Source of the DNA: Vicinamibacterales bacterium
Lineage (GTDB): Bacteria; Acidobacteriota; Vicinamibacteria; Vicinamibacterales; UBA8438
NCBI GenBank assembly: GCA_958296065.1
Contig: CATQHX010000019.1
Location: forward strand, 1 to 64,000
DNA: 64,000 nucleotides
Direction: 5' to 3'
The notes under the pieces are model-generated. The model ran no database searches. It was not told where the DNA came from and saw nothing but the letters and a program-made list of their open reading frames with translations. Numbering within the stretch: the stretch's first letter is position 1; the number at the start of each line of letters is the position of its first letter. Shown here piece by piece: positions 34,994 to 43,826 of this stretch. A program made the translations under genes and the position numbers.

Positions 34994-35371
34994 ATGGGGC
35001 TGACAGGGGCGAAGGTTCGGTTGCGGAACCCGCGATTTCCCGATCTGGAGCCGGTCGAGATCGATGCGCTGGCCGACACGGGATCGATGCACCTGTGCAT
35101 TCCGCGCTGGCTGCAGCGGCGCCTGCAGCTCGAGGAGTCGGAAATGAAACCCGTGACCCTGGCCGACGGCAGGGTGGCGCGGGTTCCCTACGTCGGCCCC
35201 CTCGAGCTGCGGTTCGAGAACCGGGTCGGGTTCACGGGTGCCCTGGTCATGGGAAAGCAGCCTCTGCTGGGGGCCATTCCCATGGAGGACATGGACCTGG
35301 TCGTCGTGCCGAGGACGCGACAGGTGATCGTCAACCCCGCGAGTCCCGACGCGGCGATGAGCAGAGCGTAG
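34994..35371 (+). CDS. Retropepsin-like clan AA aspartic protease
   Basis: The 125-residue product is a single retropepsin-like domain: the catalytic motif ADTGS (in EIDALADTGSMHLCIP, Asp at about residue 27) and the later hydrophobic-hydrophobic-glycine element LLGAIPMEDMDLVV that completes the fold. Length fits bacterial members that act as homodimers. The ATG at 34994 follows GAGAGGGAG. There is no signal peptide or membrane segment, so it is likely cytoplasmic. Natural substrates of these small bacterial proteases are mostly unknown. No retroelement is nearby. Confidence 0.8.
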   Translation: MGLTGAKVRLRNPRFPDLEPVEIDALADTGSMHLCIPRWLQRRLQLEESEMKPVTLADGRVARVPYVGPLELRFENRVGFTGALVMGKQPLLGAIPMEDMDLVVVPRTRQVIVNPASPDAAMSRA

Positions 35372-35444
35372 ACGGAGGACGAGCCCGCCCTCCGTAGCCC
35401 GAAGAACGTCGCGTGCAGTCCGATTCCCGTCCAACCGGGCGCAC

Positions 35445-36893
35445 TCACAGCGGCGGCTCACTCCACGGCTCGCGCCGCACCAGCTCGCCGCTGCCCGCCG
35501 TCCCGAGCACCTCGCCGTCGCGATACACGATCTCCCCGCGCCGGATCGTGAGCTGCGGCCAACCGGTCACCTCGCGGCCGGCGTGGATCGAGTAGCCGCT
35601 GCCCGAGAACATGTCCTCGTTGCGGATCGCCCGTGTCTCGTTCGGATCCCACAACGCGAGATCGGCGTCCGAGCCGACCGCGATGGTTCCCTTGCGCGGA
35701 TACAGCCCGAACAGGCGGGCCGGGTTGGACGAGGTGACCTCCACGAACCGCTCCAGGGAGATGCGTCCCTCGCCGACGCCGTCCGAGTAGAGCATCGGCA
35801 GCATCACCTGCAGGTTGCTCATGCCGGCCCGGTGCTGCGCCACGTTCTGCGCCGGGTCGAGCTTCTGCTCGCGCGTGTAGGCGACGTGGTCCGTCGCGAC
35901 GACGTGGACAGTGCCGCGAGCGATGCCGTCCCAGAGAGCGTCCAGATCGTTCTGCTCGCGCAACGGCGGCTGGCCGATGTAGAGCCCCGGAGTAGGACCG
36001 TCGAACCGCTCGCGGGTCAGGTGCAGATAGATCGGGCGGGTCTCGACGTAGACCGGCAGGCCGCGCTGCTGCGCCGCCTCGGCCACGCGCAGGGCGCGTT
36101 CCGACGACAGGTGCACGATGTAGATCGGCGTCCCGGTCGCCTCCGCCATCGCCACCGCGCGCTGCGTCGCGGCTTCCTCGGCCGCCACCGGCCGCGCGTC
36201 GCCGAAGTAGGCGAGCGAGCCGCGTCCCTCGGCGACCATCCGTTCCGCCGTGATCTGCACGATGGCGGCGTCCTCGCAGTGCATCATCATCAGCACGCCG
36301 TTCTCGCGCGCCGCGTGCATGGTGGTGACGAAGCCGGCCGCGTTGGGGTCGAAGGTCGGCCGCACCATGAAGACCTTGATGGTCGTCTGTCCGGCGTCTA
36401 CGAGCGCGGCCAGCGAGTCCGCGGTCGCGCTGGCCGGATCGGAGACGATCGGATGGAAGATGACGTCGGCGATGGACTGCGCCTGTATCTCGGGCATGGC
36501 CCGCGCCAGCGTCTCGGCGGGCGTCTCTCCGTCGGCGACGCCGCCGAAGTTGGAGATGGTGGTGATGCCGCCGGCCAGCGCCGCGCGCGAGCCCGACGTG
36601 TAGTCGTCCATCCGGATGCCGCCCAGGTGCACGTGCGGGTCGATGCCACCCGGCAGCACCTGCAGCCCGTTCGCGTCGATCTCCGTCGTGTCCTCGTCGC
36701 GCGCCTCGAGGCCGGCGCCGATCTCGGCGATGGTCGCGCCGACCACGCGGACGTCAGCCGTCCGCAGCGCTCCGTCCGTGAAGACCTCGCCGCCCCGGAT
36801 GATGATCTCCGGTTCAGGCTGGGCGGTGACGCCCACGGCGGCCGTGATCACGGCAACTCCGGCGATGACGACGAGGCTGCGCAGCCAGTTCAT
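35445..36893 (-). CDS. Exported dihydroorotase/hydantoinase-type amidohydrolase
   Basis: Two ATGs are close; GGAGG abuts the first (36899) but is correctly spaced, six bases, for the second (36893), which I choose. The 482-residue product has a signal peptide (about 24 residues, ending VTAQP). The cyclic amidohydrolase metal centre is complete: His87 and His89 (PHVHLG), a lysine at 173 (TIKVFM) for carboxylation, His205 (MHCEDA), His261 (HLSSE) and Asp335 (ATDHVAY). This points to a dihydropyrimidinase/hydantoinase-like enzyme that hydrolyses cyclic amides. Export is unusual for the family, whose members are mainly cytoplasmic. The exact substrate is open. Confidence 0.9.
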   Translation of the reverse strand: MNWLRSLVVIAGVAVITAAVGVTAQPEPEIIIRGGEVFTDGALRTADVRVVGATIAEIGAGLEARDEDTTEIDANGLQVLPGGIDPHVHLGGIRMDDYTSGSRAALAGGITTISNFGGVADGETPAETLARAMPEIQAQSIADVIFHPIVSDPASATADSLAALVDAGQTTIKVFMVRPTFDPNAAGFVTTMHAARENGVLMMMHCEDAAIVQITAERMVAEGRGSLAYFGDARPVAAEEAATQRAVAMAEATGTPIYIVHLSSERALRVAEAAQQRGLPVYVETRPIYLHLTRERFDGPTPGLYIGQPPLREQNDLDALWDGIARGTVHVVATDHVAYTREQKLDPAQNVAQHRAGMSNLQVMLPMLYSDGVGEGRISLERFVEVTSSNPARLFGLYPRKGTIAVGSDADLALWDPNETRAIRNEDMFSGSGYSIHAGREVTGWPQLTIRRGEIVYRDGEVLGTAGSGELVRREPWSEPPL

Positions 36894-37021
36894 TGACATC
36901 CTCCACTGCGATCGCGTTCCCGGTCTTGCCGGGAAACGCAAGTCCGAGGTCTCCCACCCTGTGTGCGCTTCGACCCCTGTTTGGTGCGATCCGACCCCTG
37001 TATTGCGCGCTGTGACTTGCT

Positions 37022-37606
37022 TCATTCCGACTCGCCCGCCTCGCCCGCGGCAGGGTCTGCGCCCGCCGCATCCCAGCGCTGGCGCCAGGACCCCCGCAGC
37101 GCATCCATCCGCTCCCGATACTGGTCGGCGAGTTCCTCGGGAACGATGGCGTTCGCCAGGTCCGAGAACAGCGTGACATAAGGCGCAAGCAGCGAGTTGC
37201 GCAGCAGCCGCTCGCCGGTCGGCACGTAGGCGATCACCGGCAACACGATCAACGCGGCTGCGAGCAGTGCGGCCACGAAGCCGGCCGCGGCGCCGGCCAG
37301 CCGGTCCGCCCAGCCGAGCATCGCCGCCTTGAGCAGTCCGCGCAGAATGCGCCCGGCCAGCGCACCGGCCAGCATCGTGCCCAGGAAGATAGCCAGGTAG
37401 CCGATGAGGTTCGCGGCCGGCACGGGCAAGTCCATCACCCCGAGCACAAATGCGGCAGCCAGTCCATGGAACCGGGCGGCGAGGATGAACGCAGCCACCA
37501 GAGCCCCGATCCCGATCAGCAGCCGTGTCAGGCCCTTCAGCAGACCCACCAGCGCCAACAGCCCGATGAGGACGAGCAGCAGCAGGTCGAACGCATTGAG
37601 CTCCAT
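37022..37606 (-). CDS. CvpA family membrane protein
   Basis: The 194-residue product has four transmembrane segments: LLLLVLIGLLALVGL, LIGIGALVAAFILA, LIGYLAIFLGTMLAG and FVAALLAAALIVLPV. The opening NAFDLLLLVLIGLLALVGLLKG matches the CvpA start (N-x-x-D plus a G-x-x-K/R-G turn), and GWADRLAGAAAGFV is the family's central motif. CvpA proteins are inner-membrane proteins linked to colicin V export and envelope stress. The C-terminal tail is hydrophilic. It begins seven bases after the upstream gene, which suggests an operon. Confidence 0.87.
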   Translation of the reverse strand: MELNAFDLLLLVLIGLLALVGLLKGLTRLLIGIGALVAAFILAARFHGLAAAFVLGVMDLPVPAANLIGYLAIFLGTMLAGALAGRILRGLLKAAMLGWADRLAGAAAGFVAALLAAALIVLPVIAYVPTGERLLRNSLLAPYVTLFSDLANAIVPEELADQYRERMDALRGSWRQRWDAAGADPAAGEAGESE

Positions 37607-37612
37607 CGCGCC

Positions 37613-37981
37613 TCACCGTTCCCCAATCGGGTCCTGATGATCCGCACCCGGCATCGCGTGGGCCACCTGCTGTGCGAGGGTCCGTGCGCGCCGTGACGCT
37701 TCGGGCGGCGTACGGCTCGCCAGCAGGCGGTCGAGCGCTTCCCGGTCCAGGCCGGGCAAGACCCGGCTGCGGTCCGCCCGCACGAAGGCGACTTCGCCCG
37801 CCGTCTCGGCGCGTCCGGTCGCTGTCTCGTAGCGGCTGCGGGGAGCCTCGTCGTGGTCGGTGAGGCGGTCGTAGAGGCCGCGCGGCATGGCGACGTCAAT
37901 CCGCACCGGCGCGTCGGGATTCGACGGGGCGATCGGGTGCGGGGTGACGTTCGTGCCGTCGGTCCGAAGATCGTGAGTCAT
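37613..37981 (-). CDS. Small protein of unknown function upstream of cvpA
   Basis: The ATG at 37981 has CAGGAG eight bases upstream; a longer frame to the right lacks a site and is rejected. The 122-residue product is hydrophilic and has no leader or transmembrane segment. Its middle reads VRIDVAMPRGLYDRLTDHDEAPRSRYE, followed by a helix-rich C-terminus (LDREALDRLLASRTP, RARTLAQQVAHAMPG). I recognise no family. Tight spacing to the CvpA gene (six bases) argues for co-expression and supports it being real. Confidence 0.6.
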   Translation of the reverse strand: MTHDLRTDGTNVTPHPIAPSNPDAPVRIDVAMPRGLYDRLTDHDEAPRSRYETATGRAETAGEVAFVRADRSRVLPGLDREALDRLLASRTPPEASRRARTLAQQVAHAMPGADHQDPIGER

Positions 37982-38201
37982 GCACCACTCCTGCAGAGCG
38001 GGCGTTCGTCGGGGGAGCACCCCAGTATAGCGCCGCCAAACCCGTCGCAAGGCTCCGTGTTCGGCCCCAGCCCCCGCCGCCCCGGGACCCTGCGCCTCGG
38101 AACTCCCTTCGTTGCGTTGCTTTCTGCGGCGCGAGCTCATGGCCCCGTGCCGGGAACTGCACCGGTGCGCGCCCCGCCGCGAGTTCCCTTTCCGCCCGCG
38201 C

Positions 38202-38207
38202 TATGAT
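38202..38207 (+). promoter_or_regulatory. Putative -10 element of quinoprotein copy A
   Basis: TATGAT preceded by GCGC, 61 bases before the ATG at 38269. The same CGCGCTATGAT arrangement lies upstream of copy B (41052-41057, 55 bases before its ATG), so it is conserved between the duplicates. No good -35 hexamer was seen. Confidence 0.35.
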
Positions 38208-38268
38208 TCGAGGCCAGTTCCGAAAACTTGCGGCCAGTGCCGGTGAACGGCCGGGAGGGGATGCACCG

Positions 38269-40290
38269 ATGACCCAGAGCCTGCAGTATCGTCTGGTTCC
38301 GTTCGCATTGGCCGCCGCGCTGGTGGTGTCCGGCTCCGCCGCCTGGGGACAGACGTCCGTTCCGGACGGGGAATGGCACGCGATCGGGCGCGACGCGGCC
38401 AACACCAAGTACTCGCCGCTCGACCAGATCACCGCGGACAACTTCACGGACCTGGAAGTAGCCTGGCGCTGGACGTCGCTGTCCACCGCCGTGGCCGAGG
38501 CCAACGAGCGGATCCGTCCCAGCCAGTTCAAGTCGGTGCCGCTGATGGCGGGCGGGCTGGTCTACGTCAGCACTGCGCTCGGACAGGTCGCCGCGCTCGA
38601 CGCCGGCACCGGCGAGCCGGAGTGGACCTACGACCCGCAGATCTACGCCTACCTCGACCGGCCGCCGAACATGGGCTGGCATCATCGCGGCGTCTCCTTC
38701 TGGAAGGATTCGGAGGGCGACGACGCACGCATCTTCATCGCCAGCCACGACAAGCGGCTGGTCGCGCTGAATGCGCGTACCGGCCGGCGGTACCCCGACT
38801 TCGGGACCGGCGGCTACGTCGACCTCACGGCCGGCTTCGAGCGCGAGATCGACGCGTCGCGGATGACGTGGTCGTCACCCGTCGCCATCGCCGGCGACAC
38901 GGTCATCGTCGGCAGCATCGTGCAGGACACTCGGCTGACGCTGCGCGAGGCATCACCGGGCCACGTGCGGGCCTACGACGCACGCACCGGCGAGATGAAG
39001 TGGATTTTCCGGACCATCCCGCGGGGCGACGACTTCGGCGCCGACACGTGGGGCAACGAGTCGTGGCGCTACAGCGGGCACTCCAACGTCTGGTCCTACA
39101 TGGCGGTCGACGAGGAGGCGGGCATCGTCTACCTGCCGACCGGCACGCCGTCGAACGACTGGTACGGCGGCATGCGGCCCGGCGACAACCTGTTCGCCGA
39201 GAGCATCGTCGCCGTCGACGTCGAGACCGGCGAGCGGGTCTGGCACTTTCAGGCCATCCACCACGGGCTGTGGGACTGGGACTTCCCGACCGGACCGAAC
39301 CTGCTCGACGTCACCGTTGACGGGCGTCCGGTCAAGGCCATCGCCCAGGTGAGCAAGCAGGGCTTCACCTACGTCTTCGACCGGGTCACCGGCGAGCCGG
39401 TCTGGCCGATCGAGGAGCGGCCGGTGCCGCAGGGCAACGTGCCGGGCGAGTGGTACTCGCCGACCCAGCCGTTCCCGACGAAGCCGCCGCCGTTCGACCG
39501 GCAGGGTTTCGCCCTCGAGGACGTCATCGACTTCACGCCGGAGCTGCGCGCCGAGGCGCTGGAGATCATCACCAGCCGGGCGCGGTTCGGGCCGATCTTC
39601 TCCCCGCCGGTGGTGCGCGGGGCCGAGGTGCCGTTCATCCAGGTGCCGGGCGCCGGGGGCGGGGCGAACTGGCAGGGTGCGGCGGTCGACGTGGAGACAG
39701 GGCAGCTCTTCGTGTCGTCGTCGAGCACGCTGATCGTCGTGGAGGTGGTGCCCTACGACCCGCCGGCCACGGTGGGGTACTTCACCGACCCCTGGGGCGT
39801 CGGCCTGTCCGGGCCGCGGGGATTGCCGCTGTTCAAGCCGCCCTACAAGCGGGTGACCGCAATGGATCTGAACACCGGTGAGCAGAGCTGGATGGCGCCG
39901 CACGGCGACGGCCCGCGCTATCACCCGGCGCTGCGCGACCTCGATCTGCCGCCCCTCGGCGGCGGCGGAGGGATCAGCTCGGGTCTGCTGGTGACGCCGA
40001 CCCTGCTGATCATGAACCACGGTGGACGCGGCTTCGAGTCCGCGGCGGGCGACGCGCTGGTCGAGGCGACCGGCGACCCGACCGCGGACGCCGCGCTGCT
40101 GATGGCGGCCAGCACCCGCACCATCAGCGCCTACGACAAGGAGTCGGGCGAGCACCTCGGAGCGGTGCCGCTGCCGGCCATCCCGGGCGGCAACCCGATG
40201 ACGTACCTCCATGACGGCAAGCAGTACCTCGTCGTCGCGGTCGGCCGCGGCGGCGCCGATGCGGAGCTGATCGCGCTGGCGCTACCGTGA
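38269..40290 (+). CDS. PQQ-dependent quinoprotein dehydrogenase, copy A
   Basis: The ATG at 38269 follows GGGAGGGG (38253-38260) and is preferred over an upstream in-frame ATG inside the promoter. The 673-residue product has a signal peptide (ending AWGQ), then propeller repeats: DGEWHAIGRDAANTKYSPLDQ, ALDAGTGEPEWTYDP, IFRTIPRGDDFGADTW, VWHFQAIHHGLWDWD, VFDRVTGEPVWPIEE. The tail GGNPMTYLHDGKQYLVVAVG is typical. It lacks CXXCH, so electrons would pass to a separate carrier. It oxidises a still unknown alcohol or sugar in the periplasm. Copy B (41113) is almost identical over the mature chain, whereas the enzyme at 12735 is a distant relative. Confidence 0.91.
   Translation: MTQSLQYRLVPFALAAALVVSGSAAWGQTSVPDGEWHAIGRDAANTKYSPLDQITADNFTDLEVAWRWTSLSTAVAEANERIRPSQFKSVPLMAGGLVYVSTALGQVAALDAGTGEPEWTYDPQIYAYLDRPPNMGWHHRGVSFWKDSEGDDARIFIASHDKRLVALNARTGRRYPDFGTGGYVDLTAGFEREIDASRMTWSSPVAIAGDTVIVGSIVQDTRLTLREASPGHVRAYDARTGEMKWIFRTIPRGDDFGADTWGNESWRYSGHSNVWSYMAVDEEAGIVYLPTGTPSNDWYGGMRPGDNLFAESIVAVDVETGERVWHFQAIHHGLWDWDFPTGPNLLDVTVDGRPVKAIAQVSKQGFTYVFDRVTGEPVWPIEERPVPQGNVPGEWYSPTQPFPTKPPPFDRQGFALEDVIDFTPELRAEALEIITSRARFGPIFSPPVVRGAEVPFIQVPGAGGGANWQGAAVDVETGQLFVSSSSTLIVVEVVPYDPPATVGYFTDPWGVGLSGPRGLPLFKPPYKRVTAMDLNTGEQSWMAPHGDGPRYHPALRDLDLPPLGGGGGISSGLLVTPTLLIMNHGGRGFESAAGDALVEATGDPTADAALLMAASTRTISAYDKESGEHLGAVPLPAIPGGNPMTYLHDGKQYLVVAVGRGGADAELIALALP
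38371..40290 (+). repeat. 1.9-kb direct repeat, partner at 41209-43128
   Basis: The mature parts of quinoprotein copies A and B form a direct repeat with a constant offset of 2838 bases. By eye only about seven amino-acid differences were found over some 640 residues. Identity stops sharply at the stop codons. Between the copies lies one minus-strand gene (40353-40946). Confidence 0.9.
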
Positions 40291-40352
40291 GCGGGCGTAG
40301 TAGGAGAGCCCCGCAAGAACCGCGGTCACCGGTAGAGGCGGACGGAACGTCT

Positions 40353-40946
40353 TCATCGGTCAACTGATCGGGTACTGTGCACGCTGCGGTTTGGGTTCGG
40401 TGCACCCTGCGATGTAGAGGCGGGAATCGCCGCCGCGAACCTGCCGAAGGCCGATACTCCGTGGCCAGCACGGGCCAACGCTTCCGCTCCCAGGCACTGC
40501 GCGAGCATCGAGTCGCTGCCCGCCACCTCGAAAGACGCGCGCCGACCAGCAGTGCGCACGTGGATGTTCGCCGCGGCGCCCAGCATGGCCAAAGTGAAGT
40601 CGAGTCCCGGACCACTGACGATCTGCACGGTCCGGTCGTTGACCCGAGCGACCGGGAAGTTGCGCCGCCTGCTTGGCGGGAAGAAGTGGCCCGGTTCAAC
40701 GCGGGTCAACCGGCCGATCACCAGGGCGCCCCTCGCCGCCTCGATCGGCTCGGCAAACACGAACGCCGCGTGAACTTCCTGGTCGGCACACCGGAGGACG
40801 ACGGCGGTTCCTTCGTCGTTCAGAAGCCAATACTCCACTCCCCCCTGGACCGCCCGCTCGTCCCACTGCGCCTGTCCGCCTGCCGAGGCCACGGCGACCG
40901 CCGCGAGCACGTTCAAGAGTGCCAGTACCAGGATGCGCGTCTTCAT
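40353..40946 (-). CDS. Exported protein of unknown function between quinoprotein copies
   Basis: The 197-residue product begins at ATG 40946 behind GAGGAGAG. It has a leader (about 23 residues, ending ASAGGQ) and a moderately polar body (EYWLLNDEGTAVVLRCADQE, FAEPIEAARGALVIGRL, DFTLAMLGAAANIHV). Two cysteines (LRCADQ and AQCLGAE) could pair. The final 30 residues are low in complexity and poor in hydrophobics (PASTSQGAPNPNRSV), so the true C-terminus may have been altered by a frameshift; I cannot tell. It is transcribed against copy A and ends 62 bases after it. No family recognised. Confidence 0.6.
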   Translation of the reverse strand: MKTRILVLALLNVLAAVAVASAGGQAQWDERAVQGGVEYWLLNDEGTAVVLRCADQEVHAAFVFAEPIEAARGALVIGRLTRVEPGHFFPPSRRRNFPVARVNDRTVQIVSGPGLDFTLAMLGAAANIHVRTAGRRASFEVAGSDSMLAQCLGAEALARAGHGVSAFGRFAAAIPASTSQGAPNPNRSVHSTRSVDR

Positions 40947-41051
40947 GCGTCTCTCCTCGCGGTCAGGCTGCCCACGCTATCGCCAATATAGCAGCGGGCC
41001 GGGAGCGGTCGCCGACACGTTGCAGGGCGCCGTTCCCGATTCCCGCCGCGC

Positions 41052-41057
41052 TATGAT
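41052..41057 (+). promoter_or_regulatory. Putative -10 element of quinoprotein copy B
   Basis: TATGAT preceded by GCGC, as upstream of copy A. It is conserved although the rest of the leader has diverged, which supports function. The gene's ATG is 55 bases downstream. Confidence 0.35.
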
Positions 41058-41112
41058 GGACGCCTTCCGACACTTGCGGAGAGCCGGCGAACGGACGGGA
41101 AGGGATGTTCCG

Positions 41113-43128
41113 ATGACCCAGAGCCTGCAGCGTCGTCTCGTTCCCCTCGCGGCGGCCGTCTTGGCCATTTGCGGTTCGGCCTGGGCGCAGACCTCGGTGC
41201 CCGACGGCGAGTGGCATGCCATCGGGCGCGACGCGGCCAACACCAAGTACTCGCCGCTCGACCAGATCACCGCGGACAACTTCACGGACCTGGAGGTAGC
41301 CTGGCGCTGGACGTCGCTGTCCACCGCCGTGGCCGAGGCCAACGAGCGGATCCGTCCCAGCCAGTTCAAGTCGGTGCCGCTGATGGCGGGCGGGCTGGTG
41401 TACGTCAGCACCGCCCTCGGCCAGGTGGCGGCGCTCGACGCGGGCACCGGCGAGCCGGTCTGGACCTACGATCCGCAGATCTACGCCTACCTCGACCGGC
41501 CGCCCAACATGGGCTGGCACCACCGCGGCGTCTCCTACTGGAAGGACTCGGAGGGCGACGACGCACGCATCTTCATCGCCAGCCACGACAAGCGGCTGGT
41601 TGCCCTCAACGCGCGTACCGGCCGGCGTTATCCCGACTTCGGGACCGGCGGCTACATAGACCTCACCGCCGGATTCGAGCGCGAGATCGACGCCTCGCGG
41701 ATGACCTGGTCGTCACCGGTCGCCATCGCCGGCGACACGGTCATCGTCGGCAGCATCGTGCAGGACGGGCGGATTACGCTGCGCGAGGCATCTCCCGGCC
41801 ACGTGCGGGCCTACGACGCGCGCACCGGCGAGATGAAGTGGATTTTCCGGACCATCCCGCGGGGCGACGACTTCGGCGCCGACACGTGGGGCAACGAGTC
41901 GTGGCGCTACAGCGGGCACTCCAATGTCTGGTCCTACATGGCGGTCGACGAGGAGGCGGGCATCGTCTACCTGCCGACCGGCACGCCGTCGAACGACTGG
42001 TACGGCGGCATGCGGCCCGGCGACAACCTGTTCGCCGAGAGCATCGTCGCCGTCGACGTCGAGACCGGCGAGCGGGTCTGGCACTTTCAGGCCATCCACC
42101 ACGGGCTGTGGGACTGGGACTTCCCGACCGGACCGAACCTGCTCGACGTCACCGTTGACGGGCGTCCGGTCAAGGCCATCGCCCAGGTGAGCAAGCAGGG
42201 CTTCACCTACGTCTTCGACCGGGTCACCGGCGAGCCCGTCTGGCCGATCGAGGAGCGGCCGGTGCCGCAGGGCAACGTGCCGGGCGAGTGGTACTCGCCG
42301 ACCCAGCCGTTCCCGACGAAGCCGCCGCCGTTCGACCGACAGGGTTTCGCCCTCGAGGACGTCATCGACTTCACGCCGGAGCTGCGCGCCGAGGCGCTGG
42401 AGATCATCACCAGCCGGGCGCGGTTCGGGCCGATCTTCTCCCCGCCGGTGGTGCGCGGGGCCGAGGTGCCGTTCATCCAGGTGCCGGGCGCCGGGGGCGG
42501 GGCGAACTGGCAGGGTGCGGCGGTCGACGTGGAGACGGGGCAGCTCTTCGTGTCGTCGTCGAGCACGCTGATCGTCGTGGAGGTGGTGCCCTACGACCCG
42601 CCGGCCACGGTGGGGTACTTCACCGATCCCTGGGGCGTGGGCCTGTCCGGGCCGCGGGGCCTGCCGCTGTTCAAGCCGCCCTACAAGCGGGTCACCGCGA
42701 TGGACCTGAATACCGGAGAGCAGAGCTGGATGGCGCCGCACGGCGACGGCCCGCGCTATCACCCGGCGCTGCGCGACCTGGATCTGCCGCCCCTCGGCGG
42801 CGGCGGAGGGATCAGCTCGGGTCCGCTGGTGACGCCGACCCTGCTGATCATGAACCACGGGGGACGCGGCTTCGAGTCCGCGGCGGGCGACCCGCTGGTC
42901 GAGGCGACCGGCGACCCGACCGCGGACGCCGCGCTGCTGATGGCGGCCAGCACCCGCACCATCAGCGCCTACGACAAGGAGTCGGGCGAGCACCTCGGAG
43001 CGGTGCCGCTGCCGGCCATCCCGGGCGGCAACCCGATGACGTACCTCCATGACGGCAAGCAGTACCTCGTCGTCGCGGTCGGCCGCGGCGGCGCCGATGC
43101 GGAGCTGATCGCACTGGCGCTGCCGTGA
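41113..43128 (+). CDS. PQQ-dependent quinoprotein dehydrogenase, copy B
   Basis: The ATG at 41113 follows GGGAAGGG. The 671-residue product has its own signal peptide (ending AWAQ, two residues shorter than copy A), while the mature propeller is nearly identical to copy A. The differences I found are Glu/Val and Phe/Tyr near the first blades, Val/Ile, TRL/GRI, and Leu/Pro and Ala/Pro towards the end. Residues expected for PQQ and metal binding are unchanged between the copies. The leaders have diverged more than the catalytic domain. Roles are expected to be the same as copy A; differential regulation is the simplest reason to keep both. Confidence 0.91.
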   Translation: MTQSLQRRLVPLAAAVLAICGSAWAQTSVPDGEWHAIGRDAANTKYSPLDQITADNFTDLEVAWRWTSLSTAVAEANERIRPSQFKSVPLMAGGLVYVSTALGQVAALDAGTGEPVWTYDPQIYAYLDRPPNMGWHHRGVSYWKDSEGDDARIFIASHDKRLVALNARTGRRYPDFGTGGYIDLTAGFEREIDASRMTWSSPVAIAGDTVIVGSIVQDGRITLREASPGHVRAYDARTGEMKWIFRTIPRGDDFGADTWGNESWRYSGHSNVWSYMAVDEEAGIVYLPTGTPSNDWYGGMRPGDNLFAESIVAVDVETGERVWHFQAIHHGLWDWDFPTGPNLLDVTVDGRPVKAIAQVSKQGFTYVFDRVTGEPVWPIEERPVPQGNVPGEWYSPTQPFPTKPPPFDRQGFALEDVIDFTPELRAEALEIITSRARFGPIFSPPVVRGAEVPFIQVPGAGGGANWQGAAVDVETGQLFVSSSSTLIVVEVVPYDPPATVGYFTDPWGVGLSGPRGLPLFKPPYKRVTAMDLNTGEQSWMAPHGDGPRYHPALRDLDLPPLGGGGGISSGPLVTPTLLIMNHGGRGFESAAGDPLVEATGDPTADAALLMAASTRTISAYDKESGEHLGAVPLPAIPGGNPMTYLHDGKQYLVVAVGRGGADAELIALALP

Positions 43129-43175
43129 GCGCAAGGCATTCTCGATCCGCGACTCACTTTGGGTTGTTGCAGCAG

Positions 43176-43802
43176 TCACCCCAGTAGGTGCTCGGATCTC
43201 GTCCGGGCTGCTTCGTACCACCGCCTCGCAGCTGCGCGATCTGTGTCGTATAGGGATTGGAAACACCGAGCGCAGTTGGCATGCTGTGACCTCGATGAGG
43301 TCAGCCGACCGATCTCCTCGATGGCTTCGTTACGTCCTTGCCGATCGCCCGGGCGCTGTAGTTCGAGATACGGCCACATTGCCGTGATGAGGTTGCAGCG
43401 TTCGAGAATCAGTTCATCGCGCAGATTGAGGCCGAAAAGGTCGATGATGACCGTCCCGCGCCTGAGCCTGTGGCCGCGGGAACCGCGAGGTTCCGCCACG
43501 AAGCCTTGGAAGGCTATCAGTTCCTCGGGCGGCACGTCGTCCGTGCCGACGGGGTTAACGAGGAACGGTCGTTCTGACCGGTTGAGTCGACGAACGCCCT
43601 CACCGTCGGTTCCACGCGGTCCGCTGACAGGAAAGTAGGTCCTCTTGTTGTCCTGGTTGCACGTCTTGCACGAGTCGACGAAGATGTCCTTGATGCGGCT
43701 CCACTCGGGCTCTTCACCGTTCTCAGCTTGAGCAAGCCAGTTGGGATTGTGCTCCCGTATCCGGCGCCGCAGTGCTCTCGGGTCGACGCGATAACCGATC
43801 AT
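43176..43802 (-). CDS. HNH-type nuclease-like partner of the RecF-like ATPase
   Basis: The 208-residue product shows the second half of an HNH zinc-finger nuclease of the TIGR02646/PtuB kind: EHNP with His18, a tryptophan-led helix (PEWSRIKDIF), then CKTCNQDNK (Cys45, Cys48, Asn49) and YFPVSG. It continues with the family's tail order: a proline-leucine-asparagine-proline segment (RPFLVNPVG), LIAFQGFVAE, and RGTVIIDLFGLNLRDELILER. The first CXXC of the zinc site is missing from the N-terminus, so activity is uncertain. The ribosome-binding site is weak. It starts 24 bases after the ATPase stop and in the same frame. GC is lower than in neighbours. Confidence 0.72.
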   Translation of the reverse strand: MIGYRVDPRALRRRIREHNPNWLAQAENGEEPEWSRIKDIFVDSCKTCNQDNKRTYFPVSGPRGTDGEGVRRLNRSERPFLVNPVGTDDVPPEELIAFQGFVAEPRGSRGHRLRRGTVIIDLFGLNLRDELILERCNLITAMWPYLELQRPGDRQGRNEAIEEIGRLTSSRSQHANCARCFQSLYDTDRAAARRWYEAARTRSEHLLG

Positions 43803-43826
43803 GGCCGCTGGTTCCGCCCGCTGCGC

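Noticed and set aside
33915-35461. Long minus-strand frames opposite the genes at 34400 and 34994
   Set aside because: Translations are low-complexity with many Arg/Ser/Pro and no leader or motif; the plus-strand genes have ribosome-binding sites and a retropepsin signature.
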